This document shows positions 31,997 to 43,808 of a stretch of 64,000 bases of DNA, in pieces. The position numbers were made by a program, and so were the translations under genes. The notes beneath the pieces are model-generated. The model searched no databases, was not told the origin of the DNA, and was given only the letters and a program-made list of their open reading frames with translations. The stretch's first letter is position 1. Every line of letters begins with the position of its first letter. Origin of the DNA: Marsupella aquatica (lineage: Eukaryota > Marchantiophyta); contig OZ316899.1 in NCBI GenBank assembly GCA_973895155.1, positions 2,170,001 to 2,234,000 of the forward strand, in the 5' to 3' direction.

Positions 31997-34900
31997 TCAC
32001 GACACCGGTGGTGGATCCTTAATGGACGCCCCCAACGCTTCCTCCTCAGCCACTGCCGTAGGCTCATTCCCTGACAGATTACCTGCCCTTGACTGAGTCA
32101 ACTCTCCATCGGCCTGACTGGGTCCACCATCGGCGTCGGCATCGGCTCGAGAATCGGTTACGGCCTCAGCCTCGGCTACGGTCTCCCCGGCCTGCTCAAG
32201 AGGCGGATCTGGAATACCGGCCTCCTTACTGAGTAGTTCGGCTTGGGCCGCACCACCCCCACCTGTGATCATAGCGGGATCTATTGCCGTATTCATGTCG
32301 GAGGATGGTGTTGGTTCTACCTCTTTGGTCACCACGGCTTGTGGAGTCGGATTACTCCTTGACCCTGAAGGTTTCCGCTTTTTCTTCTTTTCTGGTTCGG
32401 CAGCTGGTCCCTTCCCCTTCCCACTTACCTCCGGCACTGGTGCAGTTGGCGCGGCTTTTTCTTCGGCCAGTACCACTCCTGGTAACTTGGTTGCCCCAAT
32501 TGGAGTTGGGCCTGATGAAGACAAGCACTTAAATACTGCGGCTTGTTTCTTCAGCCGCTCCGTTTGGTTGTCGGCCCGCCGCTGGAGGTTCTCCATCTTC
32601 CTCGTGATTTCCTCCAACTCCTCCTGGGTCTCATCCAGGTCCTTGCGTGCCTCCTCTAGTTCCTTCTGGGCTTCCTCCCGTTCTTGTTTCAAGGTAGTCC
32701 TCTCCTCCTGGGTTGCTTTTAGCTCCTTGTCGAGCTCTGCAATGATGACAGACTCCATCTGGTTCATCTTGGCGTAAGTCTGTTCGAGCATCTCGTCCCT
32801 CTCCCTTAGGTCGGCCTTGAAGCTGGCCGTCAGGGACGCAAGCTCCTACTGCAGCGCCATAATCCCTTGATAGGATTTCCCTAACTCGGCCTCCTTCTGC
32901 TCAAGGGCTCCACGGATTTTCTCGAGCTCCCCTTTCAATGCCCATTCCTTTCTTTGGGTCTCCGCCATGGCCCGGCTGTTGGCTGTTATGTGGGCCTCCT
33001 CTGTATTCTTCAGCTCTTGCTTCCACTTCTCCCTCTCTTTGATCGTGTCAGCCAACTCTCCCTGGGTCTGAGTCAGTTTATCCTTGATATTCTGATTATC
33101 AGCCTGCGCGGTGTCCAACTGCCCCTGCATGATGTTCAGCTCATGTCGTTTAATCCGCAGTTCATCTTGGGCTTTCTTGGCCACCCTTAGATCTTCAATC
33201 TCGGCTTCCATCCTCCTAAGCCGCCGAATGACCTCGTCCTTCTTGCTTCTCTCTAAAGCCACCGCTTCTTCTAATTGGTGCTTCTCCAACTGCTCCCTAT
33301 GGAAAAAGGGTCCTACCTCCAACTCTTCTCCAAAGATGCCGAGCGCAAGTTCCCCACACATCTCACCATACTCCATGGCTCTATTCTTAGCGTAGGTGGA
33401 GTAAGTAGAAGTGATCGGGATCGCCCATCGCGGCCTCTGCTCCCAAGCCGTCCTGCGGATCTCTTCAATCGTGGCTAGAGGTTTGCTTCCTTTTTTGGCT
33501 AGCCGCCTGATGTCCTCCGGCCAATCTCCTCCTGGTAAATCCTTTTCCTTAGCCAGGGCTGCCTCCTCCTCCTGCTTGATTCGCTCCTGAAATTCCTGCA
33601 CCGTCTGTTTTATGCCGTCGAAGCTCGGGGGAGCAACATCTGGTGGGGGAGACTCAGGGCTACTCTGCTGGTTGGGGTCCCCTCGCACTACCCTTGGAAG
33701 TGTGGGGACAAACCGGCCACAGGTCCTTACTCCTGGAACGTGATGGTCCGACCCATAGCCGGAATTATCATGGCTGCAGTCCTCCACTGCCTCCTCTACC
33801 TCTTGGACATCCGGCTTCTCCCTCTCCTCTTCGTCGGTAGGAGCTTCAGGCAATTCTGCCTCAGATTCGGAGCTTGAGGTTCCCACGTACATTCGAACAC
33901 CTGGCTTGGATTTCGGCCTGATTCTCTCCTTGTCTCCAGCAAAGGGGTTTTCTCTTGTGAGCCGGTGTAGGCCTACCTCTGTAGTAGTGTCCTGCATTGT
34001 TGCCGTTGCCGTTGTTGTTGCCGATGCCGATTTCTTTTCTTTCTCCAGTAGTTTCAGCAGACTCTGCATGCCTGGTTGCTGCATCGGCAAGTCCTCCTTC
34101 CTGGGCCTAAACACCTGCTCGATCGTAGGGCTAACAGGTGGTTGAGGCTTCTCAGCCAACGGCCTCGGCGTTGGAGCTTCCTCGGGTGCCCTTACCTGCA
34201 GGGGAAGTACCGGGGCAAAAGTCTGACCTCTGGCATACCGGCACAACAGCGGCATGTGATAGCCAAGCCGCGACACGCTCCCCATGCCGATTACCTGCTG
34301 CTCCTCCTTTAAGATCTTCTTCAATTGGTTGAGGAGGTACCCGTTGTAGTCCCGGCTTGGGTCTGGCCTTTCTGCCAGATAGACCTGTGCCTTGCCGATC
34401 TCTGCCCTCGGCAAGTTACAATGCATGGTCACCCGCAAGAAGTCGATCATCTCTCCTATGTGCGGGTTGGTGCAGGTGTTCCGGAAGAAGCCATTCTTCG
34501 TTGATGGCCCGGGGAACGACCGGAACTCCTTGTCAGGCAAGGTCTTCCTGGTATCAACTTTGGTCTTATTGCCTATCGGCAAGCCAAACACTTCGGCAAT
34601 TACCTTGGGAGTAAGATAGAAATCCTTCCCATATATCCTCGTGCAATTGGTCTCGGGTTCCCATGACCCCACGAATTCTAATAGGTCTGACTCCGGTACC
34701 TCCGGCTTCAGCCATGGTAATCTTACAAAGGCCTCTAAGCCGGATCCGGCCATGAAGCCTTGGTACTTCTTGGTCTGCATGGCCGTAAAGCATGCATCCT
34801 CCTCCCGTGCAAAATGTAGTTGCACCTCCACCCGTAGGGTTGCCGCCCAGCCCTTCCAGGTGTCATCCCTGGTTGGAATGGCCTTGATGGGATCGACCTC

Positions 34901-35629
34901 CTCCTCTTCGGCTTCTCCCTGCCTCCTGCTCTGCTGCTCGGCTGGCTTCTTTGGTGCCGCCGACCTCGTTCTTTTTGCCGGGGTGGCTTCATCGTTGACG
35001 GCTCCCTTCCTCTTCATCTCTGCTGCCGTGGAGGTTTCTCCTAGCACCGTTGCTTGGGTCCACCTTTCCGTGCTTCCCTTTAATTCCCAGTGTATGTCGT
35101 TGCAGTTCTTGATGGCCTCTCGGATGCCGACGACGCTGTCTTTGCAAAACAAAAGATCGTCGAGTTGATTGGAAGTAGGCGTCCACAGGAACTCGTCCTT
35201 GATGAGTTCGCCTCCTAAGAAAGCCGTCTTCTGCAGCTCCCACAATCGAGCGAGCTCCTGCCGTTCTCGAGCTGCCCTTTCTGATTCCTCGTCCTCGTAA
35301 GTCTTGATGTACTCAGTTGCCCGTTCGAACAGGCATCCCCAGAAATGTGCCGCTTGATTGACGTTGCTCATACCCTCCTTAGGTCGATCGTCGGTATCTA
35401 CTCTCTCCCCGAGTGCTTGCCTAAGCAGCTGACAGTAGTTGGCCTCCCGTAGTCGTCTGCCTAGTTCGTGCTCGCAAATGAGCCACCATCTCCTGCAAGC
35501 GCTCCTTACCCCTCTCCTCTGCCGGTCCTTCTTCCCGTTGATCCTTCCTAGCCGCCGACGCTTAACGCGCCCTAACCCTAATCGGGTTTTCACCCTCAGT
35601 CTTACCTCCGGCCTCGGCCCGGGTTCCAT
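31997..35629 (-). pseudogene. Large coiled-coil 'plant transposon' protein inside the Gypsy-2 LTR (one stop)
   Basis: One frame of about 1,211 codons from MEPGPRPEVRLRV, interrupted only by a TAG at 32846-32848 (LQ-stop-ELASL, probably CAG). Residues 85-200 form the NVNQAAHFWG helical domain. A basic KRTRSAAPKK segment comes next. The domain EFVGSWEPETNCTRIYGKDF ... VIAEVFGLPIGNK ... GFFRNTCTNPHIGEMIDFL resembles the Pfam 'putative plant transposon protein' group. An acidic low-complexity region and a very long Glu/Lys/Gln coiled coil (about 33300-32560) follow, then a Pro/Ala/Glu-rich tail. No catalytic motif. A structural role is a guess. Confidence 0.7.
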
Positions 35630-35732
35630 GGTTGCCCCTAATTGTTTATATTTTCCTTGTTTTGTCCCTATACTAAGGTGTTCCTAGGGTGCCTTCCTGC
35701 TTTACCCACTTAACCGGCCGAGTGATTCCTGT

Positions 35733-37175
35733 CTAGGCATCACATAGCTCCCCACTTAATTGTGAAGCGTCCTCGCGAACAACTTCATCTTCGTCCATAT
35801 AGTATTTCTTGAGGCGGTCATAATGGATGCGAACTGGATATACCTCTCCCGTAATGTTGGCCAATTGTACGGAGCCATTGGGGAACATCATGGTTACTCT
35901 AAAGGGTCCTAACCAGCGAGTGTAAAGCTTTCCTGGAAACCTACTATACCTACTGTCATAAAGTAGCACAAGATCACCGGTATGAATACTAACTACTTTC
36001 AATTTTTTATCATACTGCTGCTTCATGATATTCTGTCTATATTCTACTCTCTCGGCTGAAATCATTCTCGCTTCCTCTAAAGCTTCTAACCTATATTCTC
36101 GCTTCTTTAGGCTCTCCTCCGCTGAGGCTCTTTCCTCAATTGTAACTTGAAATGTCGGTATCTCAAGTTGCATGGGTACCAGGGCTTCTTGTCCAAAGGT
36201 TAAGAAGAAGGGTGTATGACCGGTAGTGGATTTATAGGCAAGATTGTAAGCAAAAACAGCAGCAAACAATTTATCGTCCCAATCAAGTTTGTTCTGAGCT
36301 ACTGTTTTGTTCAATATCTTTCCTATAATTCCGTTTGCTCGTTCTGTCAACCCGTTTGCCTTTGGATGGTAGGGAGTAGTAGGCCTATGTTTAACTAAAT
36401 ACTGCTCATTTAAACGACTAATTATATCATTCAAAAAATGGGTTCCTCTATCACTAACTAATTCTAGGGGTGCTCCATACCTGGTGAAGATCTGCTCATA
36501 CATGAATCTAGCCGTAGTAATTGCATCATCCTTCGTTGTTGGTCTGGCCTCTACCCATTTAGTTGCATAATCCGTAGCCAGGATTATGTACTTGTTCCGT
36601 CGAGGGTGGGTCAGTGGTTTCAGAGGTCCAATGTAATCAATACCCCACTTCTCGAATGGTGCCAGAGGTAGAATAGGGTGCAGTGGATGCCTAGTGGACG
36701 CCCTTGGTCCTCCCGCTCGTTGACAAGGATCGCATTGTTTGATAAACTGATAGACATCTTTGTGCAAGGTGGGCCACCAGTAACCGGCATTTAATATCTT
36801 CTTAGACGTGGTTACTGGGGCAAAATGTCCTCCGGCCTCCTCTCCATGCATGGCCCGTAGGACTCGTTTTACCTCTCTCTTTTCCAAACATCTTTGAATC
36901 GTGCCGTTGATTCCATGCTTGTGCAGTATGCCTTTAATGCACTGATACTGTCTGACCTTCCGCACAAAGACTGCGGCTTGCTCTCGGCTTAATCCTGGCT
37001 GTAATCTGGAAGTGCTGAGAAATTGTAAAATCTCAGGGTACCATGTACCAGCTATTTCCACAACGAATAGCTCCTCATCGGGGAATCGATCATCGATGCA
37101 ATCCGTGGCAGGTTTACCTGTGATCCTTGAAAAGAAGTCGGCATTGGCATGTAACTTTCCCGGCTTGATTCTCAA
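35733..37175 (-). pseudogene. Gypsy-2 integrase
   Basis: 480 residues. It begins with the end of RNase H (KLHANADFFSR). The HHCC finger is VLRAMHGEEAGGHFAP with CDPCQRAG. The catalytic acids lie in GIDYIGPL, SDRGTHFLN and NGLTERANG. The C-terminal region has GDLVLLYDSRYSRFPGKLY and VRIHYDRLKKYYM. The last codons run past the polypurine tract and a few bases into the LTR. The domain is open and may be intact. It inserts element cDNA into the genome. Confidence 0.9.
35748..35757 (-). promoter_or_regulatory. Polypurine tract of Gypsy-2
   Basis: AAGTGGGGAG on the minus strand, followed four bases later by TGTGATGCC (35744 downward), the proposed LTR start. This is the expected position for plus-strand priming. 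Confidence 0.65.
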
Positions 37176-37190
37176 CTCATAGTCAAACTC

Positions 37191-38999
37191 CTATAATAGC
37201 AAAATCCATCTTGCTACTCTGCCTGTAAGGTCCGGCTTATTGACTAGGTACTTCAAACTTTCATGATCGGTATGAAAGATTACCTTGTACCCTAGTAAAT
37301 AATGCCTAAACTTTTTACAAGAATAAATGACTCCTAATGCTTCTCTTTCTGTGGTAGAGTAGTTCCGTTCGGCATCGGCAAGCTGACGGCTTGCGAAGTA
37401 TATGGGATGGTCCCTTCCTTTTTCATCCAACTGACTTAGTACTGAGCCAATACAGAAGCCCGAGACATCTACAAAAACATGAAAATCTTTGTTCCAGTCC
37501 GGTGCTATCATGACTGGGGCCTCTACTAACATCTGCTTCAATTCTACCACCGCTGTGACTCGTTCGGGTGTGGGTTCGAAGTCTGCTCCTGCCTTGAGCA
37601 TGTTGGTTAATGGTAAAGCTAGCTTGGCAAAATCCTTGATGAACCGGCGATAGTAACCAATGCATCCCAAGAAGGATCTTACATCCTTTATGTTCTTAGG
37701 TTGCATGATATCTAGCCATACTGCTAGCTTACCTTTGTCAATCTCAATGCCCTTCCTTGATACCTTGTGACCTAGTAGCACCCCCTCGGTTACTGCAAAG
37801 AAACATTTATCTGGGTGTAACTTGAGACCCACCTCTCTACATCTCATGAAGGTTTTCCTGAGGTATTTAGCATGTTTCGATGCCTTCCCGAATACTGCAA
37901 AGTCGTCAATGAAGATTTCCATGAACTTTCTCAAGTAATCATGAAAAATGTTCACCATTAATCGTTGAAACATAGCTGGTGCGTTGCAGAGTCCAAACGG
38001 CATACGATTGAAGACATAGATTCCCCATTCCGTGATGAAGGCCGTCTTGATTTGGTCTTCCTGCCGAATCCTGATTTGGTTATAACCAGAGTATCCATCC
38101 ATGAATGAATATAGTTCATGACTGGCTACCATGTCTAGTACCATATCAGTAAACGGTAAAGGAAAATGGTCTTTTAATGTTGCTTCATTCAGCTTCCTGT
38201 AATCCTGACAAACCCGGATCTTGGGTTTACCATCGGGTCCAGCTTTCTTGGGAACTATCACAATTGGAGACACCCAGTTTGAATGCAGGACTGGAGTGAT
38301 GAATCCAGCTTCCACTAGTTTGTCGATTTCTGTTTTGACCAGCAGGGAATACTTCGGGTTCATCCTTCGAATTGGTTGTCGAAATGATTTGGCTCCTAAC
38401 ATGAGATCAATTCGATGTTCCCCTAGTGTTGGATCTACTCCCTTTAGATCTTGGTGACTCCATGCAAACACATCCTGAAATTCAATCAATAAGTCACTGA
38501 TCTCTTTCTCGAGCTCAGGTGCTAGGTTTCTCCCTAAGTTCAGTTCTCTTCCCTCTCCTAAGTCGAGCTTCCGATATTGCCGTGCTTGGATCATATTAAT
38601 CTGCTTCTTCAAATTCGGGTCCAGTTCGGCTTCTAGTCTCTCTAATCTCATGCCTCCATAAACTGGAATCTCGGCTGGACTAGCCGAGTCGGTCCCTTCC
38701 TTGGTGTCCCTAGATTGTCCCCTTGCCGGTCTATTCGGTTTTGAATTGGTGGTCGGCTCCCCTTCCTGCCTTGGCTCTGGATCATGTCTGTCCATCTCAT
38801 CCACCTCTTGCTCCTGAGAGTTAGGCCGCTGTGCTCTCTCGGCTTCTAATAGGGCCTCAATTTGTTCTGCCCTCGTAATCGGCTTGTATGCCGATCCCTT
38901 GGTATTTAATTCCTTGCCGATGATCGATGGCGTTGTGAACCCTGCCTGCTCTGCCACAACGCCTGCAGAAAATCCACTGTCCCTGCTACTGCTCCTCAC
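37191..38999 (-). pseudogene. Gypsy-2 reverse transcriptase and RNase H
   Basis: 602 residues with a complete RT: SPIVIVPKKAG, KIRVCQDYRKLN, the first Asp in SFMDGYSGYNQIRI, the catalytic FIDDFAVFG, then SFLGCIGYYRRFI. The RNase H follows with HVFVDVSGFCIGSVLSQ and REALGVIYSCKKFRHYLLG. It ends at a TAG (37191-37193) where CAG would continue the frame into EFDYELRIKPG of the next block, so RT and integrase were one polyprotein. Confidence 0.92.
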
Positions 39000-40282
39000 T
39001 TAGCTGTTTCATCCAATTGGTCTACATCCTTTACTTCCTCCGGAATTGCAGCTAAAAAGGTGGATTCTATTGTAAAGCAGTCCTCGACCTCTTCGTCTTC
39101 TTCTTCCAAGTCACCTTCCATTGGTTCTTGCCATAATCCGCTGGGGGGTACCTCTGGTCCAAAGACACCTTCTTCGGTTAGGTTAGTGAGGCATTCTAAC
39201 CAACGTACTTCATCGGCTGACTCCAGTCCACTGTCGTACCCATCTACTTCCCTTATGCTTTTCCTACGGTCATCCTTAGTGTCCCAGGATACCGTGATAG
39301 AGGGGGTCCCGAAAGTGAACTGCTTTTTACCCCAATCTTCTATTACCTCGGCTAGGTACAGCCATGGCCTACCAATCAATAGCCGGAATGACGTAGGATT
39401 TACCGGCTTCATTACTACATAGTTAATGCTAAAGAAGATACCTCCTATCTCTGTCTTGATGCCGGTTAACACTCCCGTGGGAATGACCTGATATCCATTG
39501 GCCATGTTCAACACTCTTCCAGTCATCTCCGGTGTTAGACCCCACCCTTTTGCTGTTGAATCAATCATAATACATACCCCTGATCCTCCATCGATGGGTA
39601 CCCGTAGTAATAATTCTCCTTGAATCATTAAGGGTAATGTTGGGGCTCCTTGATCTTCTTCTATCATTAGTACGTCGGATCTGGTTGCTACCTTGGGTAA
39701 CCTCGGCTTGCCGAGAATAGCCTTCCTTAATTGCTTCCGGAAGTACGGGCTATTTTTCAATAGTTGACCTACTGTTGCCGAGACTCTAGATTCTAGTACA
39801 TCTTTAGCCAGGTCATAGGGAACAATCGGCTTCTCCTCTGGTGGTGTTTCCGTCTTGGATTCGGCCAGTTTTGCCACGCTAGTCTCCACAGCTGTTGGGT
39901 CTTCCGAAGCAAACAATGCTTTTGCTCGTTTTACATCCTTGGCAATGGCTTCGGTATTCTCCAGGGTTTCTAATTCTCTTAGTTGTTCCTTAACACTAGC
40001 CGTAACAGAGGGGTAGAACAACTTAGGATGATCTCGATTGAAGTCGCTATCTTGTGAAGGATTGGTTTCACTGGTGGGCTCATGGCTTACCTGTATTGCC
40101 GGAGCCCTCCCTTCTCCTTCTGTTGATGTTGACGAAGAGTCGATCCTTTCCTCCGTAACCTTCCCTTTATTTTTGGCCAGCCCATCCCACCTTTCCTTCC
40201 TTCTGGTAGATCGAGTAGAGACCCGGTAGCAATCATGATCTAAATCCTCAATTACTTGAAATAATGTCATTTGTGAACACAC
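38996..40282 (-). pseudogene. Gypsy-2 aspartic protease region
   Basis: 428 residues. Long charged N-terminal region, then the retropepsin-like domain: PLMIQGELLLRVPIDGGSG (IDGGSG in place of the usual DS/TG motif), MIDSTAKGWGL, YVVMKPVNPTSFRLLIGRPW. An acidic tail (EEEDEEVEDC) follows. No gag zinc knuckle precedes it, so the polyprotein is cut at its N-terminus. The next frame starts with a GTGA overlap (38996-38999). Confidence 0.82.
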
Positions 40283-40681
40283 CTATTGTTACTATAAATA
40301 TCACCGATAGTGGAGTCACAAATGGATTTTGTCAAAATAACTTTAAAATATTTTAGTGACAAAGACATTTTTACAAACAACTTAAGACTGAGTGGATTAT
40401 TTGTCACTGTCCAAAAGTCTTTAAATAAAGTCATTGTTATCACATATTGTACGGCTACAAATGTCACTCATATTAGAGTCCAATAAATATTATTTGATGC
40501 AACTTTAGACCAAGTGCCACATCCTCCATAGTCCAAAATCACTCTAAAGAACATCATTTTCTTCATACATTTTATTAACTCCAAATGCCACTAAGAGTAG
40601 AGTGCCAATGCAAGGCCTTGCGAATGACTTGAAATGAAGTGGATCATCTTCCATTCTCAGAAATCACTATAAATAATGTCA
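40283..40681. repeat. Satellite-like repeat, segment 1
   Basis: Degenerate modules of the type CTACAAATG(T/C)CACT...AGAGT. It continues at 47290: the two segments join across Copia-2 and its TGTCA duplication. Confidence 0.7.
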
Positions 40682-40839
40682 TGTTGTAAGGTATAGAACA
40701 ACTGATTCTTCATTCCCTTCCATATCCTTACATATAGGCTATCGAATAGCCAGGCGGTTAGACAGTTAATGTGGTCTAACCTGAGTAGGCGTAAACCTAG
40801 TTAACCTCATGTATGGTCTGGTTAACTCGGGTTACAACA
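40682..40839 (-). repeat. 3' LTR of Copia-2
   Basis: 158 bp, identical by eye to 47127-47284. The purine tract AAGGGGGAG (40848-40840, minus strand) adjoins it. Confidence 0.95.
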
Positions 40840-41857
40840 CTCCCCCTTGGGTGTAACATGATCTGGGGAGGAATGTTGCACCCACCTCTAGCCTACTCTA
40901 AATGTGAAATGTGTATTCTGAGGTTTGTGGTTTGGGGGGAATGTAACCTCATTAAAACCCCCCCTCCTTTCTTGCTGGGGGAAAGAGTGTTACCATTCCA
41001 TCCCTAAAAACCTTAGAATCATGGTTAAGTTATGAGTAATCAAATGATTAGAGTTAAAGTTGTGTAAGGATGTCATATGCTATGTAACGTTATTGGAACT
41101 AGTAAAGACCTAAATGTCTCGTATGAGTTTCAAAAGTGAGAGAATTTGCATGGCGATTTTTGGTGGTTGCAGTAGCGAGGTTTTTGGTGTTGTCTGCTAC
41201 AGAGTGAGGGTCGTCTCGAAGGAATGCACATTGCATAAGTGTCTCTTTTGTAGTTTCGGCATTTTGTTGCTTCGAAGATCTTGAATGTGCTTTGGTTGGG
41301 TGGAGGGCGGACTCGTGTCTGAGATGATCGATGTTCGCTGCTCGGTTTCTTCACGTTAGATGGTTGACGCGCGTTGTGGTCCTGGTCGTCTGTTAGATGT
41401 CGAGGGGCAATGGACTCAACTTTCTTCCTGAAGAAGTGGTGCAGGGCCTAGGCGTGTTCGTCACAAGGTCGATGGTTTTCGGTGGGAGGTATCTGCAGCT
41501 GCATTGTTGGTGGTCGTTCTTTCTGAGGTCGGGCGATTCTTCTTTGTTCAGTTTGATTTTGTGCGATGGGAGTGTCGGGGAGCGGATGTGGCGAACTGTG
41601 GCCGATAAGATTTGTTCCCGACTGCTTTACAGGCGAGATTGCGCATTGCTCCCCCTGAGTCATTCACTTTTGTGGCTCTCTTATAGTCATTCATTTTGTC
41701 ATGTTGGCGCAGCTGCCGTTTCTTGTAGATGTCTGTTGTGATCTTTGTTCGAGATCTGTTCGACTGAGGTGAGTTGGTCCGAGCTTCGCGGTGTAGTCTA
41801 CGGATCGAGGTCTCCCCCTGAGCAAAACGAGCGCAGCCACTGTAAGTATAAGTGTGT

Positions 41858-43483
41858 TTAATTTTGTAGTTCAGTTAAGGTCCGTAGACCTACTGAAATG
41901 GCATGTTGCTTATGTAATGCAGGAGGTAGGGATTTGGTAAACATATCGGCAATGTTCTTTGAGCTTTGTATCCATTTGACTTGAATACTACTGCCTTGCT
42001 GTTCATGCGTAAAGAAGAACTTAGGAGCGATGTGTTTGGTGCGATCTCCCTTGATAAAGCTTGCTTGAATTTGTTCAACGCAGGCTCGGTTATCTTCATG
42101 GATTTCTGTCGATGTTGACAGTGTAGGTACGCCGGTATTCTCATGAATGTGATTGATAACGTTGCGTAGCCAGATACACTCCCTGCTTGACTCATAGAGA
42201 GCTATGATCTCTGAATGGTTTGACGATGTCATGGTTAGTGTCTGCTTGCAGCTTCGCCATGAAATGGCTGTCTCGCCCATCAGGAAAACGTACCCTGTCT
42301 GGGACTTGGCGTCCTCAGGGTCTAAAAGGTAACCTGCATCAGCATACCCAGTGAGAAAATAATTAGTATTTGATGGGTAGAATAGTCCCAGATCCATGGT
42401 ACCAGCTAGGTAGCGGAAAATGCGCTTTATGCCGTTCCAATGCCTAATAGTTGGCTTGGCACTGTGGCGTGCCAGTAAATTTATTGCAAAGGCTATGTCG
42501 GGCCTTGTCTGGTTCGAAAGGAACATCAAGACACCTATAGCAAATAGGTATGGCTTTTCTGGGCCAAGTAGTGGCTCTGTTTCGCTCCTCTTCCGGAAGA
42601 GATCCTTTTCTTTGTCAAGTGAGCAAATGTCCATGGGAGATCTGACTGCAGTGGCTTTGTCCATGTTAAATTGCCTTAGTATCTTCTTGAGGTATGTGGA
42701 CTGATGCAGTAGAATGCCATTGTGCAGGTGCTCAAATTGCAGGCCTAGGCAGAAAGAAGTCTGACCAAGGTCGCGCATCTCAAAGGCCTTTTTCAGTAAT
42801 GTAATAGTTTCAGTCAGAATCTTTTTAGTTCCGAACAGGTTCAGATCGTCTACATAGATGGCTACAATAATGAATTCTTTGTTCTCCCGCTTCAGAAATA
42901 AGCAGGGTGCTATATCAGCATTCTGAAATCCCATAGCTTGCATCTCGGCCTTAAATCGTTTGTACCATGTCAGGCCGCTTTGCTTAAGGCCATACAGTGA
43001 TCTTAGCACCTGTACTGCGAATCTAGTTCTCCGGGTGGTGTCCCTCTGATTCGGTGTAGGAGCTTTGAGGGCTATCTTGGCTGCAGTCTTGTGGAGTATT
43101 GCTGAATTTGTGTGTTTGAATGTTTCCGGCTGATTTTGGGTTGCTGCAGTATGGAGTTGTTTCCCTTTGCTGTGGTATGCGACTCGTTTCACCAATTCTG
43201 GGGGGGCCTCCATGTATATAACTTTGTCTAAGTGTCCGTATAAATACGCTGTCACAATATCCATTTGATGCATGGATAAGTGATGGCGTTGTGAAAATGT
43301 AATGAGGTATCTGTAGGTAATGACATCCATTACCGGGGAGTATGTTAGGTCATAGTCCCTGTCGGGGACTTGAGTAAATCCTCTGGCCACCAGTCTGGCC
43401 TTATGCCGTGTCACATCACCTTTCGCATTTCTTTTCTTGACTAAGGTCCATTTATAGCCAGTGAGATGGGCTTCAGGTTCAGC
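41858..43483 (-). pseudogene. Copia-2 reverse transcriptase and RNase H
   Basis: Open from just after the MITE to the stop at 41858. Motifs: KARLVARGFTQ, the first Asp in MDIVTAYLYGHLD, QVLRSLYGLKQSG, the catalytic YVDDLNLFG and LMFLSNQTRPDIAF. RNase H shows GYADAGYLLDPEDAKS, SSNHSEIIAL and EDNRACVEQIQ, ending MFTKSLPPALHKQH. This block looks intact and the sole break from the upstream frame is the MITE. Confidence 0.93.
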
Positions 43484-43486
43484 TAT

Positions 43487-43808
43487 TAATCACCTATTCA
43501 TTAAAAGTGTATTTTATTTTGTTCGCTTTTAGGCCTCGAAATGTACACTTTTGGGTCTCTAAATGTACACTTTTTAACCCCAAAAGGTATACTATAGTAC
43601 AATACTCTACACCTAAATAGTCAATTGTAAACTTGAGGGAGAAAAAATGATCTTTACTAGAAGGAGTCTCATCCTAGTTCATTTATAAAAGATGAACATG
43701 GTGGTATGTCTGATGGCCATCACTTTTATTTCTTGCCCAAATGTACACTTTCTATTGCCCAAATGTTCTCGAATTGAATAATAATTCACTTTTAATGAAT
43801 AGATTGAT
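43487..43808. mobile_element. MITE inserted in Copia-2 (322 bp)
   Basis: Inverted ends share CTATTCATTAAAAGTG (at 43494 forward and 43787-43802 reversed). TAT flanks it on both sides (43484-43486 and 43809-43811), and removing it with one TAT restores the RT frame as seen in the sister element near 54105. It is AT-rich and non-coding, with the word AAATGTACACTTT repeated inside. The three-base duplication suggests a PIF/Harbinger (Tourist-like) affinity, but a TA-duplicating family cannot be excluded. Confidence 0.82.

Larger units (their letters stand above)
31093..40282 (-). mobile_element. Gypsy-2: Tat/Athila-like Ty3/Gypsy element, 5' part missing
   Basis: Minus-strand order is protease (40282), RT-RNase H, integrase (to 35733), then a polypurine tract (AAGTGGGGAG, 35757-35748) and a long LTR with its own ORF. 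The RT linker (FQDVFAWSHQDLKGVDP) and the long region between integrase and element end fit the Tat/Athila group. gag and the 5' LTR are absent: the sequence changes to satellite DNA near 40290. The left border near 31093 is approximate. Confidence 0.8.

Noticed and set aside
32265-35168. Long plus-strand open frames opposite the coiled-coil gene
   Set aside because: They are shadows of the biased codon use of the minus-strand gene and show no motif.
41397-41741. Plus-strand frame downstream of Copia-2 pol
   Set aside because: Lies antisense in the 3' untranslated region and has no known motif.
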